From positions 61,306,896 to 61,370,895 of the forward strand of contig ML662442.1 in assembly GCA_007570785.1 (NCBI GenBank): 64,000 bases of DNA. The letters run 5' to 3'. This DNA comes from Antilocapra americana (Eukaryota > Chordata > Mammalia > Artiodactyla > Antilocapridae). This document shows, one piece after another, positions 46,694 through 58,082 of this stretch. A model generated the notes under the pieces. That model had not been told where the DNA came from. It did no database searches and saw only the letters and a program-made list of their open reading frames with translations. Position 1 is the first letter of the stretch. Each line of letters begins with the position of its first letter. Made by a program: the position numbers and the translations under genes.

Positions 46694-48218
46694 TTTTTTA
46701 GTTCAGTTATGTTCAGTTACTAAGTCATGTCTGACTCTTAGCAACCACATTGACTGCAGCACGTCAGACCTCCCTGTCCATCGCCAATTCCCAGAATTGA
46801 CTCAAACTCATGTCCACTGAGTTGGTGATGCCATCCAACCATCTCATCCTCTGTCATCCCCTTCTCCTCCCACCTTCAATCTTTCCCAGCATCAGGGTCC
46901 TTTCTAATGAGTCAGCTCTTCACATCAGGTGGCCATAGTATTGGAGTTTCAGCTTCACCATCACTTCTTCCAATGAAGACCCAGGACTGATCTCCTTTAG
47001 GATGGACTGGTTGGATCTCCTTGCAGTCCAAGAGACTCTCAAGAGTCTTTTTCAACACCACAGCTCAAAACCATCAATTTGTCGGTGCTAAGCTTTCTTT
47101 ATAGTCCAACTCTCACACCCATACATGACTACTGGAAAATCCATAGCCTTGACTAGACAGACCTTTGTTGACAAGTAATGTCTCTGCTTTTTAATATGCT
47201 GTCTAGGTTTTTGGTCATAACTTTTCTTCCAAGGAGTAAGCGTCTTTTAATTTCATGGCTGCAGTCATCATCTGTGGTGATTTTGAAGTCCTTCAAATAA
47301 AGTCTGACACTGTTTTCACTGTTTCCCCATCTATTTATCATGAAGTGATGGGACCAGATGCCATGATCTTAGTTTTCTGAAAGTTGAGTTTTAAGGCAAG
47401 TTTTTCACTCTCCTCTTTCACTTTCATCAAGAGGCTCCTTAGTTCTTCGCTTTCTGCCATAAGGGTGGTGCCATCTGCATATCTGAGGTTAATGATATTT
47501 CTCCTGGCAATCTTGATTCCAGCTTGTGCTTCATCCAGCCCAGTGTTTCTCATGATGTACTCTGCATATAAGTTAAATAAGCAAGGTGACAATATACAGC
47601 CTTGACGTTCTCCTTTCCCGATTTGGAACCAGTCTGGTGTTATGTGTTCAGTTCTAACTGTTGCTTCCTAACCTGCATACAGGTTTCTCAAGAGACAAGT
47701 CAGGTGGTCTGGTATTCCCATCTCTTTAATAATTTTCCACAGTTTGTTGTGGTCCACACAGTCAAAGGCTTTGGCATAGTCAATAAAGCAGAAATAGATA
47801 TTTTTCTGGATTTCTCTTGCTTTTTCGATGACACAACAAATGTTGGCAACTTGATCCCTGGTTCCTCTGCCTTTTCTAAATCCAGCTTGAACACCTGGAA
47901 TTCATATACTATTCATGTATGGTTCATGTATTGTTGAAGCCTGGCTTGGAGAATTTTGAACATTACTTTGCTAGCATGTGAGATGAGTGCAATTAGTGGT
48001 AGTTTGAACATTCTTTGGCATTGCCTTTCTTTGGGATTAGAATGAAAACTGTCCTCTTCCAGTCCTGTGGCCATTGCTGACGTTTTCAAATTTGCTGGCA
48101 TACTGAGTGGAGGACTTTCACAACATCACCTTTTAGGATTTGAAGTAACTCACCTGGAATTTCATCACCTCCACTAGCTTTGTCCGTAGTGATGCTTCCT
48201 AAGGCCCACTTGACTGTG
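46694..48218 (-). mobile_element. BovB LINE, antisense, 5'-truncated (~1.5 kb)
   Basis: The longest continuous BovB piece in the window. On the minus strand it runs from the middle of the reverse transcriptase (48218) through the ORF C-terminus to the 3' end (46694, complement of 'gactgaac' repeats). It has retained most of its length without large internal deletions, but the endonuclease is missing and the frame is interrupted. No target-site duplication identified. Confidence 0.93.
47153..48101 (-). pseudogene. BovB reverse-transcriptase remnant, YADD changed to YADG
   Basis: Reads 48101 to 47153. Open pieces are 47913-48101 (includes 'ALISHASKVMFKILQARLQQ'), 47700-47894 ('EKAEEPGIKLPTFVVSSKKQ') and 47338-47592 ('MSPCLFNLYAEYIMRNTGLD'). 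The last carries the catalytic motif as YADG: the second aspartate is lost, which should abolish polymerase activity. Stops and frameshifts separate the pieces. An RTE-type polymerase remnant, not a host gene. Confidence 0.88.
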
Positions 48219-48332
48219 TATTACATTAATATAGTTTTTGATAGCAAGTACTCCATCAAATGAAATAAATCTTAAACACAGAAGTTTAAATTAAGAACTA
48301 TACCAAAAATTTTCCACCAAAAGTTAATTATT

Positions 48333-48375
48333 GGTCGCAAAGACTGGGACACAACTGAACGACTTCGCTGTACTC
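48333..48375 (+). repeat. Tiny Bov-A/BovB 3' end fragment
   Basis: 'ggtcgcaaagactgggacac' followed by 'aactgaacgactt' matches only the last ~40 bp shared by Bov-tA, Bov-A and BovB. Confidence 0.65.
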
Positions 48376-48665
48376 TGCTATGAAAAAAAGACTGTGATCA
48401 TTAGTTTCTAAATTACATAAAAATCGCATATAAGATTATTTTGCTAATTTTTATTCTTGTTATGCATTTACTCAACACAGTAAATAATAAACATAGCAAA
48501 CTCAAACATTCTTTCTCTTCCCTGAGAAAGAATGACAAGGAGACTAAAGACATGGATAATTCTTTTGCAATTTCGTATGTTTCTAAAATAGTTTAGAATA
48601 ACTATTGACTTTAGTCAACATTTTTAAAGGTAATATTTCCTCACTCAGTATTTTATATAAAATGC
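48376..48665. other. Unassigned sequence
   Basis: Nothing recognised. Confidence 0.5.
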
Positions 48666-48675
48666 AAACAGATCC

Positions 48676-48952
48676 TGCTGCTGCTGCTACTAAGTCACGT
48701 CAGTTGGGTCTGACTCTGTGGGACCCCATAGACAGCAGCCCACCAGGCTCCCCCGTCCCTGGGATTCTCCAGGCAAGAACACTGGAATGGGTTGCCATTG
48801 CCTTCTCCAATGCATGAAAGTGAAAAGTGACAGTGAAGTCACTTAGTTGCGTCCGACTCTCAGCGACCCCATGGACTGCAGCCCACCAGGCTCCTCCGTC
48901 CATGGGATTTTCCAGGCAAGAGTACTGGAGTGGGGTGCCATTGCCTTCTCCG
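48676..48952 (-). mobile_element. Bov-A2 SINE with 10-bp target-site duplication
   Basis: A complete 277-bp dimer, antisense. GCT repeats at the left are the complement of the CAG-type tail. The two units show 'ttgggtctgactctgtggga' and 'ttgcgtccgactctcagcga'. The identical 10-mer aaacagatcc occurs at 48666-48675 and 48953-48962. Low divergence from the family pattern suggests a relatively young insertion. Confidence 0.96.
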
Positions 48953-48962
48953 AAACAGATCC

Positions 48963-49464
48963 CATCTGGTATATTAAGTAACCAGAGAAATTACCTCTTT
49001 TTCAGGATTGCCATTTTGGGAGTTAGCACTGAGAATTCATGTGTCATTTTTTAAAGTAATAATGTAATAAACCTTTCATTTTCTCTCTGTGAGAGATAGA
49101 GATGAGGCAACTAAAGAAGCAAAAACGTAAAACAATTATTTCTAAACCAGGCATGATTGCAAAGGACATTTTAGGAGTATAAAACTTGTAATATAACATC
49201 ATCAAAGCAAAAAGGCTTTGTTTTTTGTACATACATCACACCAACTCAAAGACGATAAATGACTCTAAGAGGCTAAGGTTATAGAAGCTATATAATAGGT
49301 CTTTTTAGATATAGAGCCACAGTAAAGAAAGCAAAACTTCTGTGAATCCCTTTGATTTTATACAGTTTCATGTGGACACAGATACACACACACAACTGAC
49401 AAAATATATAAACAAAGAAGCAAATTACACACATCCATTCAACATTCACAAAACTAAGAAAACA
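48963..49464. other. Unassigned sequence
   Basis: No repeat or coding family recognised. Confidence 0.5.
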
Positions 49465-50100
49465 ATATCCAGTCTCATCAATTCAAGGCAAATAGAAGGG
49501 GAGAAAGTGAAAGCTATGACAAATTTTATTTTCTTGGCCTCCACAATCACTGCGCATGGTAACTGCAGCCATGAAATTAAAAGATGCTTGCTCCTTGGAA
49601 GAAAAGCTATGACAAATCAAGACAGCATATTAAAAAGCAGAAATATCACTTTGCCAACCATGATCCATAGAGTCAAAGTTATGGTTTTTTCAGTAGTCAT
49701 GTTTGGATATGAGAGTTAGACCATAAAGAAGGGTGAGTGCTGAAGAATTGATCTTTTGAACTATGGTACTGGAGAAGACTCTTGAGAATCCCATGGGCAT
49801 CAAGGAGATCAAACTAGTCAATCCTAAACGAAATCAACCCTGAATTTTCATTGGAAGGACTCATGCTGAAGCTGAAGCTCCAATACTTTGCCACCTGATA
49901 TGAAGAGTCAACTAATTGGAGAAGACCCTGATGCTGGGAAAGATTGAGAGTAGGAAAAGAAGGGAATGACAGAGGATAAGATGGTCAGAATGCATTACTG
50001 ATTCTGTGGATGTAAGTCTGAGCAAACATGGGAGATAGTGAAAGAGAGGAAAGCCTGGTGTACTGAAGCTCCTGAGGTCTAAAAGAGGTGGAAAGGACTT
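49465..50100 (+). mobile_element. BovB LINE 3' portion, diverged
   Basis: Starts at the 'agtctcatcaattcaaggca' block (usually 'ccatcacttcatggcaaata') and reaches near the element's 3' end ('gaaagcctggtgtactgaag'). It keeps 'tgcagccatgaaattaaaag' and 'cttgctccttggaagaaaag'. The + frame 49342-49719 includes 'NCSHEIKRCLLLGRKAM' and is stopped after 'MFGYES'. More diverged than the copy at 53.9 kb. Confidence 0.88.
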
Positions 50101-52459
50101 ATAAACAGAACCACAACATATAACCATGGAGAGTTTCCTTCAATTTCACTATGATGCTTTCCGGATATAATGATATAGCTTACAAAGGAACAAGGAAGTA
50201 GAAAGAATTTGAACTCTAGGCAATAGTGAGGGTAGGCTGTGAAAAGGAAAACAACAAAAAAGTAACACTTTAAGTAAAATTTTACTTTCTCAATACAGTT
50301 AGTCCAAAGTCACTTTAGCCAGAGTGTCAAAACCTATATATACATCAGCTGGGTCTGAGGGATGAAAATTTGCCAAGCTAGAGGTGATGCAGTATTGTCG
50401 AAAAGATTGAACTGCACTTTGATTATTAGTACAAAGAATGACAGTGCATGATTATTGCCACAAGCATGAGGTTGTTTAGGGGATAATGTGAGCACCTTAT
50501 CAGTAGGTAGTAATGGGAAATGTCTATCTCTTCTTTTTTCCTTTCAAGGTAGGTACTTGTAACATGCCTTGTTACACTGCCAAACCATTTCTCATTCCTA
50601 CTCCTTAAATATCACCTGTCCAAGCTGAGGATCTATTTTTAACTGAACACATATGCACTATTCATTGCTAACAAATAAGTTCTTTACTAGTCCCATGAAA
50701 ACTAAAATACTGTGTATTGTTTATAATATGGGAGCATATCTCTGTTCCACTGTTCTGCTGCATGCAGGCCTGTATTCATTTCTCTATTATCCAGACTTTG
50801 ATGACAAGTATATTAAAAGGCTGTGATTATATCCTATTAAGAAAAAGAATATTTCTAACTCCCAAATGTTTCATCAGATCAATTTTTGATTTTAAATTTA
50901 AAATAGTAGTAATATTACCCACTTTTTAACTTTATTGTTACAAATATATGAACATATGTTTCTGTCAAAATATATTTCTAGAAGCCTAACAGATTTCCAA
51001 CTTTGAAACTTTCTCTCAGAGTCGATTTCATAGTGGAGGTGATACCAGCTTATCTCCTTAAACGATAATAAAAGAATTGTTAATCAACTTTAGAATGTAT
51101 TTTGAGAATCTTTTCACTGAAAATGTAATTTATGTGAAATCCTTTCACATAAACAATGAGAACAAACAGCTTTAAGAAAGGTTTACTGATTATTCACAAA
51201 ATTATACAATATGATAACAGAGAAAAAGTGATGAGCTTAAAAAAAAAAAGTAATCCAATTAACTTAGCCCATAAATTAGCATTATATTCAAAGACTAAGG
51301 AACAGTTTAAGGGATAAATCATTAAAAATTCTACATTTTTGTCTTAATAATAGGTAATTGTAAAGTCATTTCCTTAAGAAGATATTTGTACTGCTGTTTC
51401 ATAATACAATCTCAGTCTTGCTGACCTACTTTTTAGAGTATAAGAACATTCCACTAAAATCTGACAAACACTTACTTTTCGCTCTTTGCTGAAATAAATA
51501 TGTACTTTATTTCATCTGTTCTGGTGAAAATCCTTGAAAAGTCTAGCTATTTAAATCTGTCCTACAGAGGTTTCTGAATTGAGTCTTTAAAGAATCAGAA
51601 TAATTATTTTAGTTCATTTTCAAAGCACTCTGGTATAGACTTTGATACAAAATTGAAAAAGTAAGCTATTATAACTCAAAGTTCTAATAGAGTATCAGTG
51701 TTTACACAACTATTTAGCCATACAGGAAACCCAAAGAATGACCAGGCACCCTCTGAGACTAATCCTTCCCACATATATTCATGACCGACTCCTGTCAAGG
51801 TGTGGAGATACCTGATGTGCATGCCTTCTGCATAAAAGCACCATGAATCTTTGAGATGAGGTATCAAAGGAGGTAAGAGAGCAGATGAGAAAGGAGACAA
51901 AAGTACACTCAACAGATCCTTGGCAAGTTCACCAAGGATCAGCTGACAAAAACCAACATGAAACCACATTTTTATTCTATCTTTAGCATAATGCTCTAAG
52001 TTCCCCATTATGGGGAATGCTTAAAAAGCAACGTGGAATTCACAATTCAACAAACTAACCAGTCTCTTTAAAATACATACTGATCAAATTTAATGCATTT
52101 GTAAATAAAAATAGCCACTTTATACGTTTTTCTTGGTTCTACATAAAATCATTTAACAGTTTCAGTAATCCAAAAAGATTCTAAGTTATCCAGTATAATT
52201 CAACTACCTGAAAAAGTGTATGGTTTTTTAAAAGTGGTTGAACAGAATTTACTTAAATTTTTAATTCAAGGAAAGCATACCCATGACTCCAAAATCATGA
52301 AATGAAATTGTGATGATGCCCAATCTATAAATCCTGTTCTTTATCCTCTCTACTGAACTGTGGAACCGTGACTATACCTATTCAATATCTCATTTCTAAA
52401 GCTAAAAAGAGCAACCTCCCTCCCTTCTAACACTTTCCCAATGTTTTACCTCATCAAGT
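50101..52459. other. Unassigned AT-rich sequence
   Basis: Over 2 kb without a recognised element. An A-run at 51239-51249. The 110-codon minus frame at 51676-52008 has no recognised motif. Confidence 0.5.
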
Positions 52460-52720
52460 TAAGACTTGTCACTATACCTTCATTTTCCAAGCCAGAATTC
52501 CTTCCAATATGTTTCAAAATTCTAGAGATGGCATCTCTCAATCTCTTTCAACTCTGCCTCAGTACTGGAATCCTTATTTGTACTGTTTCAGTTCAAGCAT
52601 TGATCAATTTTTGCCTAGAATGATATCAGAAACCTCTAAATCTCCTGAAATCTCCTTTCAATCCTTGTCCCAAAATACCACTACAGAAATATTTCTAAAA
52701 GCCAAACCATTCTAAACATT
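52460..52720 (+). repeat. Possible L2 LINE fragment
   Basis: Blocks in L2 order: 'caagcattgatcaatttttg', 'cctagaatgatatcag' and 'acagaaatatttctaaaagc'. These correspond to the conserved L2 stretch around 'cctggattactgcaatagcc' and 'agtgatcctttt'. Very diverged. Confidence 0.5.
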
Positions 52721-53885
52721 AATAAAAACATTCAAACTAACTAATCTTCAAAATAATTCCCTTGAGCAAAATATTCTAATATATTAAAATAAAGTTAAAA
52801 GGTTAAGATGGACTGATGGACAAAGAAAAAGTTGGAAAGGTGGACAGATGTGTGATATAGCAATTAAAACAAAAGAAAACTTGTAGTGTTGGATATATGT
52901 ATTCAGTTAGTAATTCTTTCAGATAGTCTACATGTTTATAATTGTTTTAAATCTCAGAAAAAATATAATTATTTTAATGTAATGGCTTGTTAAGTAAAAA
53001 AGGCTAACATACCGTGAGCATCTGTATCTGTGCTAAGGAAGCACTTTACATGCATTATCTCTAGCAGTGTGCTGGAAAATGTCTAACACTTTCAACATGA
53101 TTTTGGCTCTCTGGAAAGCAGAGGAGATCATGAGGGACAAAGCCCTGATCTGTAGCATTTGTGAGTCTCCATTCTCAAATACTTCAACTATAGTTTTAAG
53201 CTTCTCAAGACAGAACTGGAAGAGATGAGCATTAGTGTGTCATTATATCTCCAACATACAGATAAAATAGACATCAATAGCCCCAGGAATACAGATAATT
53301 ATTCAACATGTTAAAATCATTAGGAAGCTTTGAGTATGCATTACTTTTATTAAAAGGATAATCGATATAACTGTAAAAGTTTGTGTGATTTATTTTTTAA
53401 TAATAATCTTAAAACCACTGGCAAAATTCCTGAAAATTTAACATTCATTTCTCAGTTTTAACACCTGGCTGATCATCTCACAAATGGCAAGTTGGGCAGG
53501 TACAACTATAGATCATTATTTTTATACATGACAATATGAAATATTGGTGAGGTTACTACTTGCCCACCACAAAATATTAGAGCCAGCATTCAATCTAGAT
53601 TTTACTGACTCACAAATTTCAATTGATACTTGCTAATTCTCATGATCTGCTGCTTCATGAAATTCTACTCCTACTTCAAAGCTCCTTTATGCTTCCATAG
53701 ACTAAAAGCATATCTCTCATGCCACTTATTTGTCTAATTATTTACCCACAAGCCAATCTGATAACCTCTCTAGGCAGCTCAGCAAAGATATGCATTCAAG
53801 GCAGCCTGGATTTGTATCTAAGGCTTTACACTAGTGCGTCGTGCATAGTAAGTATTCAATGCATGAGAATTACTATGAACATGAT
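52721..53885. other. Unassigned sequence
   Basis: A weak MIR-like block at 53018-53065 ('agcactttacatgcattatc') is too short to call. Otherwise nothing recognised. Confidence 0.45.
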
Positions 53886-54614
53886 ATTGTCACCCCGTTT
53901 ATTTAACTTATATGCAGAGTACATCATGAGAAACGCTGGGCTGGAGGAAGCACAAGCTGGAATCAAGACTGCCAGGAGAAATATCAATAACCTCAGATAT
54001 GCAGATGACACCAACCTTATGGCAGAAAGTGAAGAGGAACTAAAAAGCCTCTTGATGAAAGTGAAAGAGGAGAGTGAAAAAGTTGACTTACAGCTCAACA
54101 TTCAGAAAACTAAGATCATGGCATCTGGTCCCATCACTTCATGGGAAATAGATGGGGAAACAGTGGAAATATTGGCAGACTTTATTTTTTTGGGCTCCAA
54201 AACCATTGTAGATGGTGACTGCAGCCATGAAATTAAAAGACGCTTACTCCTTGGAAGGAAAGTTATTAGCAACCTAGATAGCATATTGAAAAGCAGAGAC
54301 ATTACTTTGTCCACAAAGCTCCGTCTAGTCAAGGCTATGGTTTTTCCAGTAGTCATGTATGGATGTGAGAGTTGAATGGTGAAGAAAGCTGAATGCCGAA
54401 GAATTGATGCTTTTGAACTGTGGTGTTGGAGAAGACTCTTGAGAGTCCCTTGGACTGCAAGGAGATCCAGCCGGTCCATCCTAAAGGAGATCAGTCCTGG
54501 GTGTTCATTGGAAGGACTGAACACCAGTACTTTGGCCACCTCATGCGAAGAGCTGACTCATTTGAAAAGACCCTGATGCTTGGAAGGATTGGGGGAAGGA
54601 AGAGAAGGGGATGA
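53872..54614 (+). pseudogene. BovB reverse-transcriptase C-terminal part with intact YADD
   Basis: The frame 53719-54375 stays open for 218 codons, the last ~165 of which are BovB: 'LFNLYAEYIMRNAGLEEAQ', the catalytic 'NLRYADDTNLMAESEEE', 'NIQKTKIMASGP', 'CSHEIKRRLLLGRK' and 'MVFPVVMYGCES'. In the family a tryptophan follows; here it is a stop (54373-54375). The frame resumes at 54376 ('MVKKAECRRIDAFELWCWRR') and is then shifted by a small deletion near 54518. The N-terminal RT motifs and the endonuclease are absent, so it is not functional despite YADD. Confidence 0.9.
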
Positions 54615-54741
54615 CAGAGAATGAGATGTATGGGTAAACTCTGGGAGTTGGTGATGGACAGAGAGGCCTGGCGTGCTGTGATTCATGGGGTCGCAAACAG
54701 TCGGACATGACTGAGCGACTGAACTGAACTGAACTGAGCTG
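53886..54741 (+). mobile_element. BovB LINE 3' portion, best-preserved copy
   Basis: Begins in the RT core ('gtcaccccgtttatttaact') and runs to the BovB 3' end ('gactgaactgaactgaact'). Two deletions are visible against the family pattern: about 16-20 bp near 54518 (missing the 'gatgctaaagctgaaactcc'-type block) and about 60 bp near 54630, where 'gagatgtatgggtaaactct' lacks the 'actgactcgatggacg' block. It is the least diverged BovB in this window. Confidence 0.93.
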
Positions 54742-55129
54742 ATTCCCCAGATTTTGAGTGGCTACAGAGCAGAATCTTCATTTTAGAATGACCAGCACTT
54801 AAGGTATTGTGTGGCCTGTAGGAGACATTCATGCAAATAAAGATAAGAAATGCAATCTGAATGACAGTATTGGTTTTCTTATCAAATAATAGTAAAATAT
54901 TGGTCAGATCACCTCACTGAGTCCCAGTGCACAGAACAGTGATAAATGGGGGACGCGGACTTGATTAATTACAAAGTACTTTCTTCTGCTAAAATGTCAT
55001 GCATGCCCTTGCTGATCCAATAAAGTGCATTAATACAGTACTTACAGAGAAATTGAAGAGTATGTGTCAAGAAGTTTTCAATCATGTAGAAAAAAAGCAA
55101 ATGCATAACCCTCATTGTAATTTTCACAA
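54742..55129. other. Unassigned sequence
   Basis: Nothing recognised. Confidence 0.5.
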
Positions 55130-55855
55130 TAGCCAATCACTGGTGTTAGCCTAAGCTATCTTTCACTAACAGGATGATTAAATATATTCTAGCACATATA
55201 GCCAATAGAATATTAAGCAATCATTAAAGATGATGGTTAGAATGTCCTGTAGAAACAAGGAAATCAGTTAATGTCATGGTAAATAAAAGAAACAGAATGT
55301 AAAATAAATTGTATATATTTTAATGAAAAAGCATGAGCTTAGAGAAAAGTAATTGTGTATTGATAAAAATGTAGAAACACTGTGGGGCTCAACAAGGGAT
55401 ATATATACTTACAGGTGATTCACATTGCTGTACACCAGAAACCAAAACAACATTGAAAGTAATTATCCTCCAATTAAAAAAATGCTATGATAAACCATAA
55501 TGGAAAAGAAAATTTAAAAAAGAATGTATATATAAAGTATGAGTTTCCCCGGTGGTGCTAGAGGTAAAGAACCCACCTGCCTATGCAGAACACAGAACAG
55601 ATGAGGGTTCCATCCTTGCATCAGGAAGATCCCCTGGAGGAGGGCATGGCAACCCACTCCAGTACTCTTGCCTGGAGAATTCCATGGACAGAGGAGCCTG
55701 GCAGGCTACGGTCCATGGGTTGCAAGGAGTCGGACACTACTAAAGCGACTTAGAATGCACACATGTATAATGTATAACTGAAACACTTCGGTGCTTAACA
55801 CAACAAGAGTTAACAAGATTGTAAAATAACTATACTTCAATAACAATAAATAAGA
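55130..55855 (+). mobile_element. Artiodactyl-type L1 3' end, split by a Bov-tA SINE
   Basis: Diverged ORF2 end and 3' UTR: 'attaagcaatcattaaagat', 'acaggtgattcacattgctg', 'aattatcctccaattaaaaa', 'accataatggaaaagaaaat', then after the SINE 'tgtataactgaaacacttcg' and 'aactatacttcaataacaat'. These blocks are contiguous in the L1 3' UTR, so the SINE inserted into it. Confidence 0.75.
55541..55763 (+). mobile_element. Bov-tA SINE nested in an L1 3' UTR
   Basis: Full structure from 'gagtttccccggtggtgcta' through 'gatcccctggaggagggcat' and 'ggagcctggcaggctacggt' to a short 'cacaca'-type tail. Flanking TATA-rich host sequence is partly duplicated ('tgtatatataaagtat' before, 'tgtataatgtat' after). 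Confidence 0.9.
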
Positions 55856-57876
55856 AAAAGAGGGCTTTTAAAGAAAATTCTATTTGTGAAATTTAGTGGA
55901 ATGCTTTCTTATGTATAATTTATAAAAACTATTTTGGTGGGTAAATTCTAATGAAGTCTTCACAAAATCTGGGACTTTAGCAAAGAACCTCCAAAAATCT
56001 TAAGCTTAGGGATAGTTAGTGCTTCCATGTCACATTTTCTGCTTCTAAGCAGAGCAAAAGTTGGTTGAATTAGGAAGCAGACACGTGCAGAGTGTACACA
56101 CATACCTATGATGCAGAATTCACCAGAGGAGAGAATGGAGAAACACAAAAGGGAGACTCTGGAACAACAAATCTGCTTTTTAATATCTCTTAGCTATATA
56201 ATTTCTAAAGATGGCACCCAAATTGTTGAAATTGACTGGAAAATGTTAAAGAAAACCTACACTGGTTCCTTTAAGCTGAGAAAATCAAGAATTCATTTAA
56301 TTCAATGAGCTGACCTTTTGTAAAAGTCACTGCTGGTTCATTGCTGGTTCATGGCTTACAGAAATGAGTTTCTCCTTTGGTGAACAGTAAACCAGAAATA
56401 AAAAGGAGGCAGAAATTGAAGAATTATCTGATCCAGAGAGAAGGAAGATTCAGAGGAGAACTTTTCTCCCTGTTGTTTTCAAAAATAAGCAGAGTTTTAT
56501 ATTTAACTGATGTATTTTATGTGATGTAGAAATACAGGGGAAAAATTTATTCAAGAAAATTACACAGAGTGATGAGTCAGTTTCTACATTGTCACTTGTT
56601 ATAAGAAGTTAACTAAATTACCTGCTAATTTTTCTTTTAAAAATGAGATAGGTGAGAAAAGTTGCCATCTCTTCATTACTTTAAGCCCAGCTCTTGCTGG
56701 TAGGAGTACAAAATTTAATGACTAAACCAAGGAAAACACAATTGCTGGCCCAAACCATCAGAGAGTCTATGTTAATAATCTGATGTAAATTAATTTGTGT
56801 ATAAAAAATATCATGGCCTACTGCAATATGATTTCATGATAATGCATGGTGAGGGAACAGCTATTGCTATCTTCATATTGTAGTTCTTTAGCTACCAGGT
56901 AGAGCGCCAATATCTGTCCAATTCATCAATATGCCAATTTGTTTTTAAGCTACATCAAGTTTTCCCAAATGCTTTAAAATGCCATATATAAAGGTGATAA
57001 AATTAATAATACCTTAAGATTATATTGCTTAGCATTGGAGAAATTAAACATCTGAATCATATTCTTAAACTTCTTTTAGTTTTATAATTTACTGGATGGC
57101 AAGCAGAGTTACAAATTCATATAAAGCATATAGACAAACTTTTCAAAGATTACTGCCATATATATTTCCAAACTAGATATCCATACCTCTATTTACCTGT
57201 AAGATATATTTTATAGAAGAGAAAGGTCTAGCAAAGCGATATGACTTCCAATAAATGTTACCTGAATTTTGAGCAAGCATATGGTGCTATTAAGAAATCC
57301 TTAATAAATGGCACACTAGTTATTTCACTTTCCTCTATATTTACTTTTAAAAGAGGAGTCTACTTTATATATATGTGTGTGTGTATATATGTTAAAATAA
57401 AGGTATTTGTTTTGTATTATTAAACATACAAAAGTATTATAGAATCACATGTAACATTAGTACAAAAATATGACGTTCATATACTTTAACAGTACCTTCT
57501 TAAAAATAAATTATCAGGTAAAAATAAACTTTTTTTGCTTGATTATTATTCTTTACTCATGAAGGACTACATAGAGGTGGGAAACAGTAACAAAGCCAGA
57601 GAATAAAAGATATGCTATTTAAATTCAAACTTGGCTTATATTATTTGGCTGAGACAATTAAAATTGACATCACTCAATGATTTATAGGCCATATCATATG
57701 CAGTGACAGCTGAATTTGCACATATCTTGCTTAGGATGACATGAAAGGCATGAATTTCTGCCCTTTGAAGTTCATTTTTTATTGGGTTCACATAGTATAA
57801 TATTACTTACAATACTTGAGACCAAAATTCACTCATTATCTTTCCTTTGATTATGCTTTTTTTTCTCTTCTGTATG
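55856..57876. other. Unassigned AT-rich sequence
   Basis: Includes a short TA/TG tract at 57364-57391 and a direct repeat of 'tgctggttcat' at about 56330-56351. No gene or repeat family recognised. Confidence 0.5.
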
Positions 57877-58082
57877 CGTGCATGCCTGAGAGTGTTCAGT
57901 CATTTCACTCCTGTCCAACTCTTTGTGACCCTATGGACTGTAGCCCACCAGACTCCTCAGTCCATGGGATTCTCCAGGCAAGAACCTCCAGGGGATTTTC
58001 CCAGCCCAGGGATCGAACCTGCTTCTCCTGAGTCTCCTGCATTACAGGCAAATTCTTTACTGCTGAGCCACTGGGGAAGCCT
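57877..58082 (-). mobile_element. Bov-tA SINE, antisense, with internal deletion
   Basis: 'ctgtccaactctttgtgacc', 'gggattctccaggcaagaac', 'cagcccagggatcgaacctg' and 'gagccactggggaagcc'. About 25 bp between 'caggcaagaa' and 'cctccagggg' are missing (the 'tactggagtgggttgccat' part). No clear target-site duplication. Confidence 0.92.

Noticed and set aside
51676..52008. 110-codon minus frame as a gene
   Set aside because: Isolated, with no recognised motif; length expected by chance in 64 kb.
53018..53065. MIR3-type fragment
   Set aside because: Only one short block ('agcactttacatgcattatc') matches; not enough to call a repeat.
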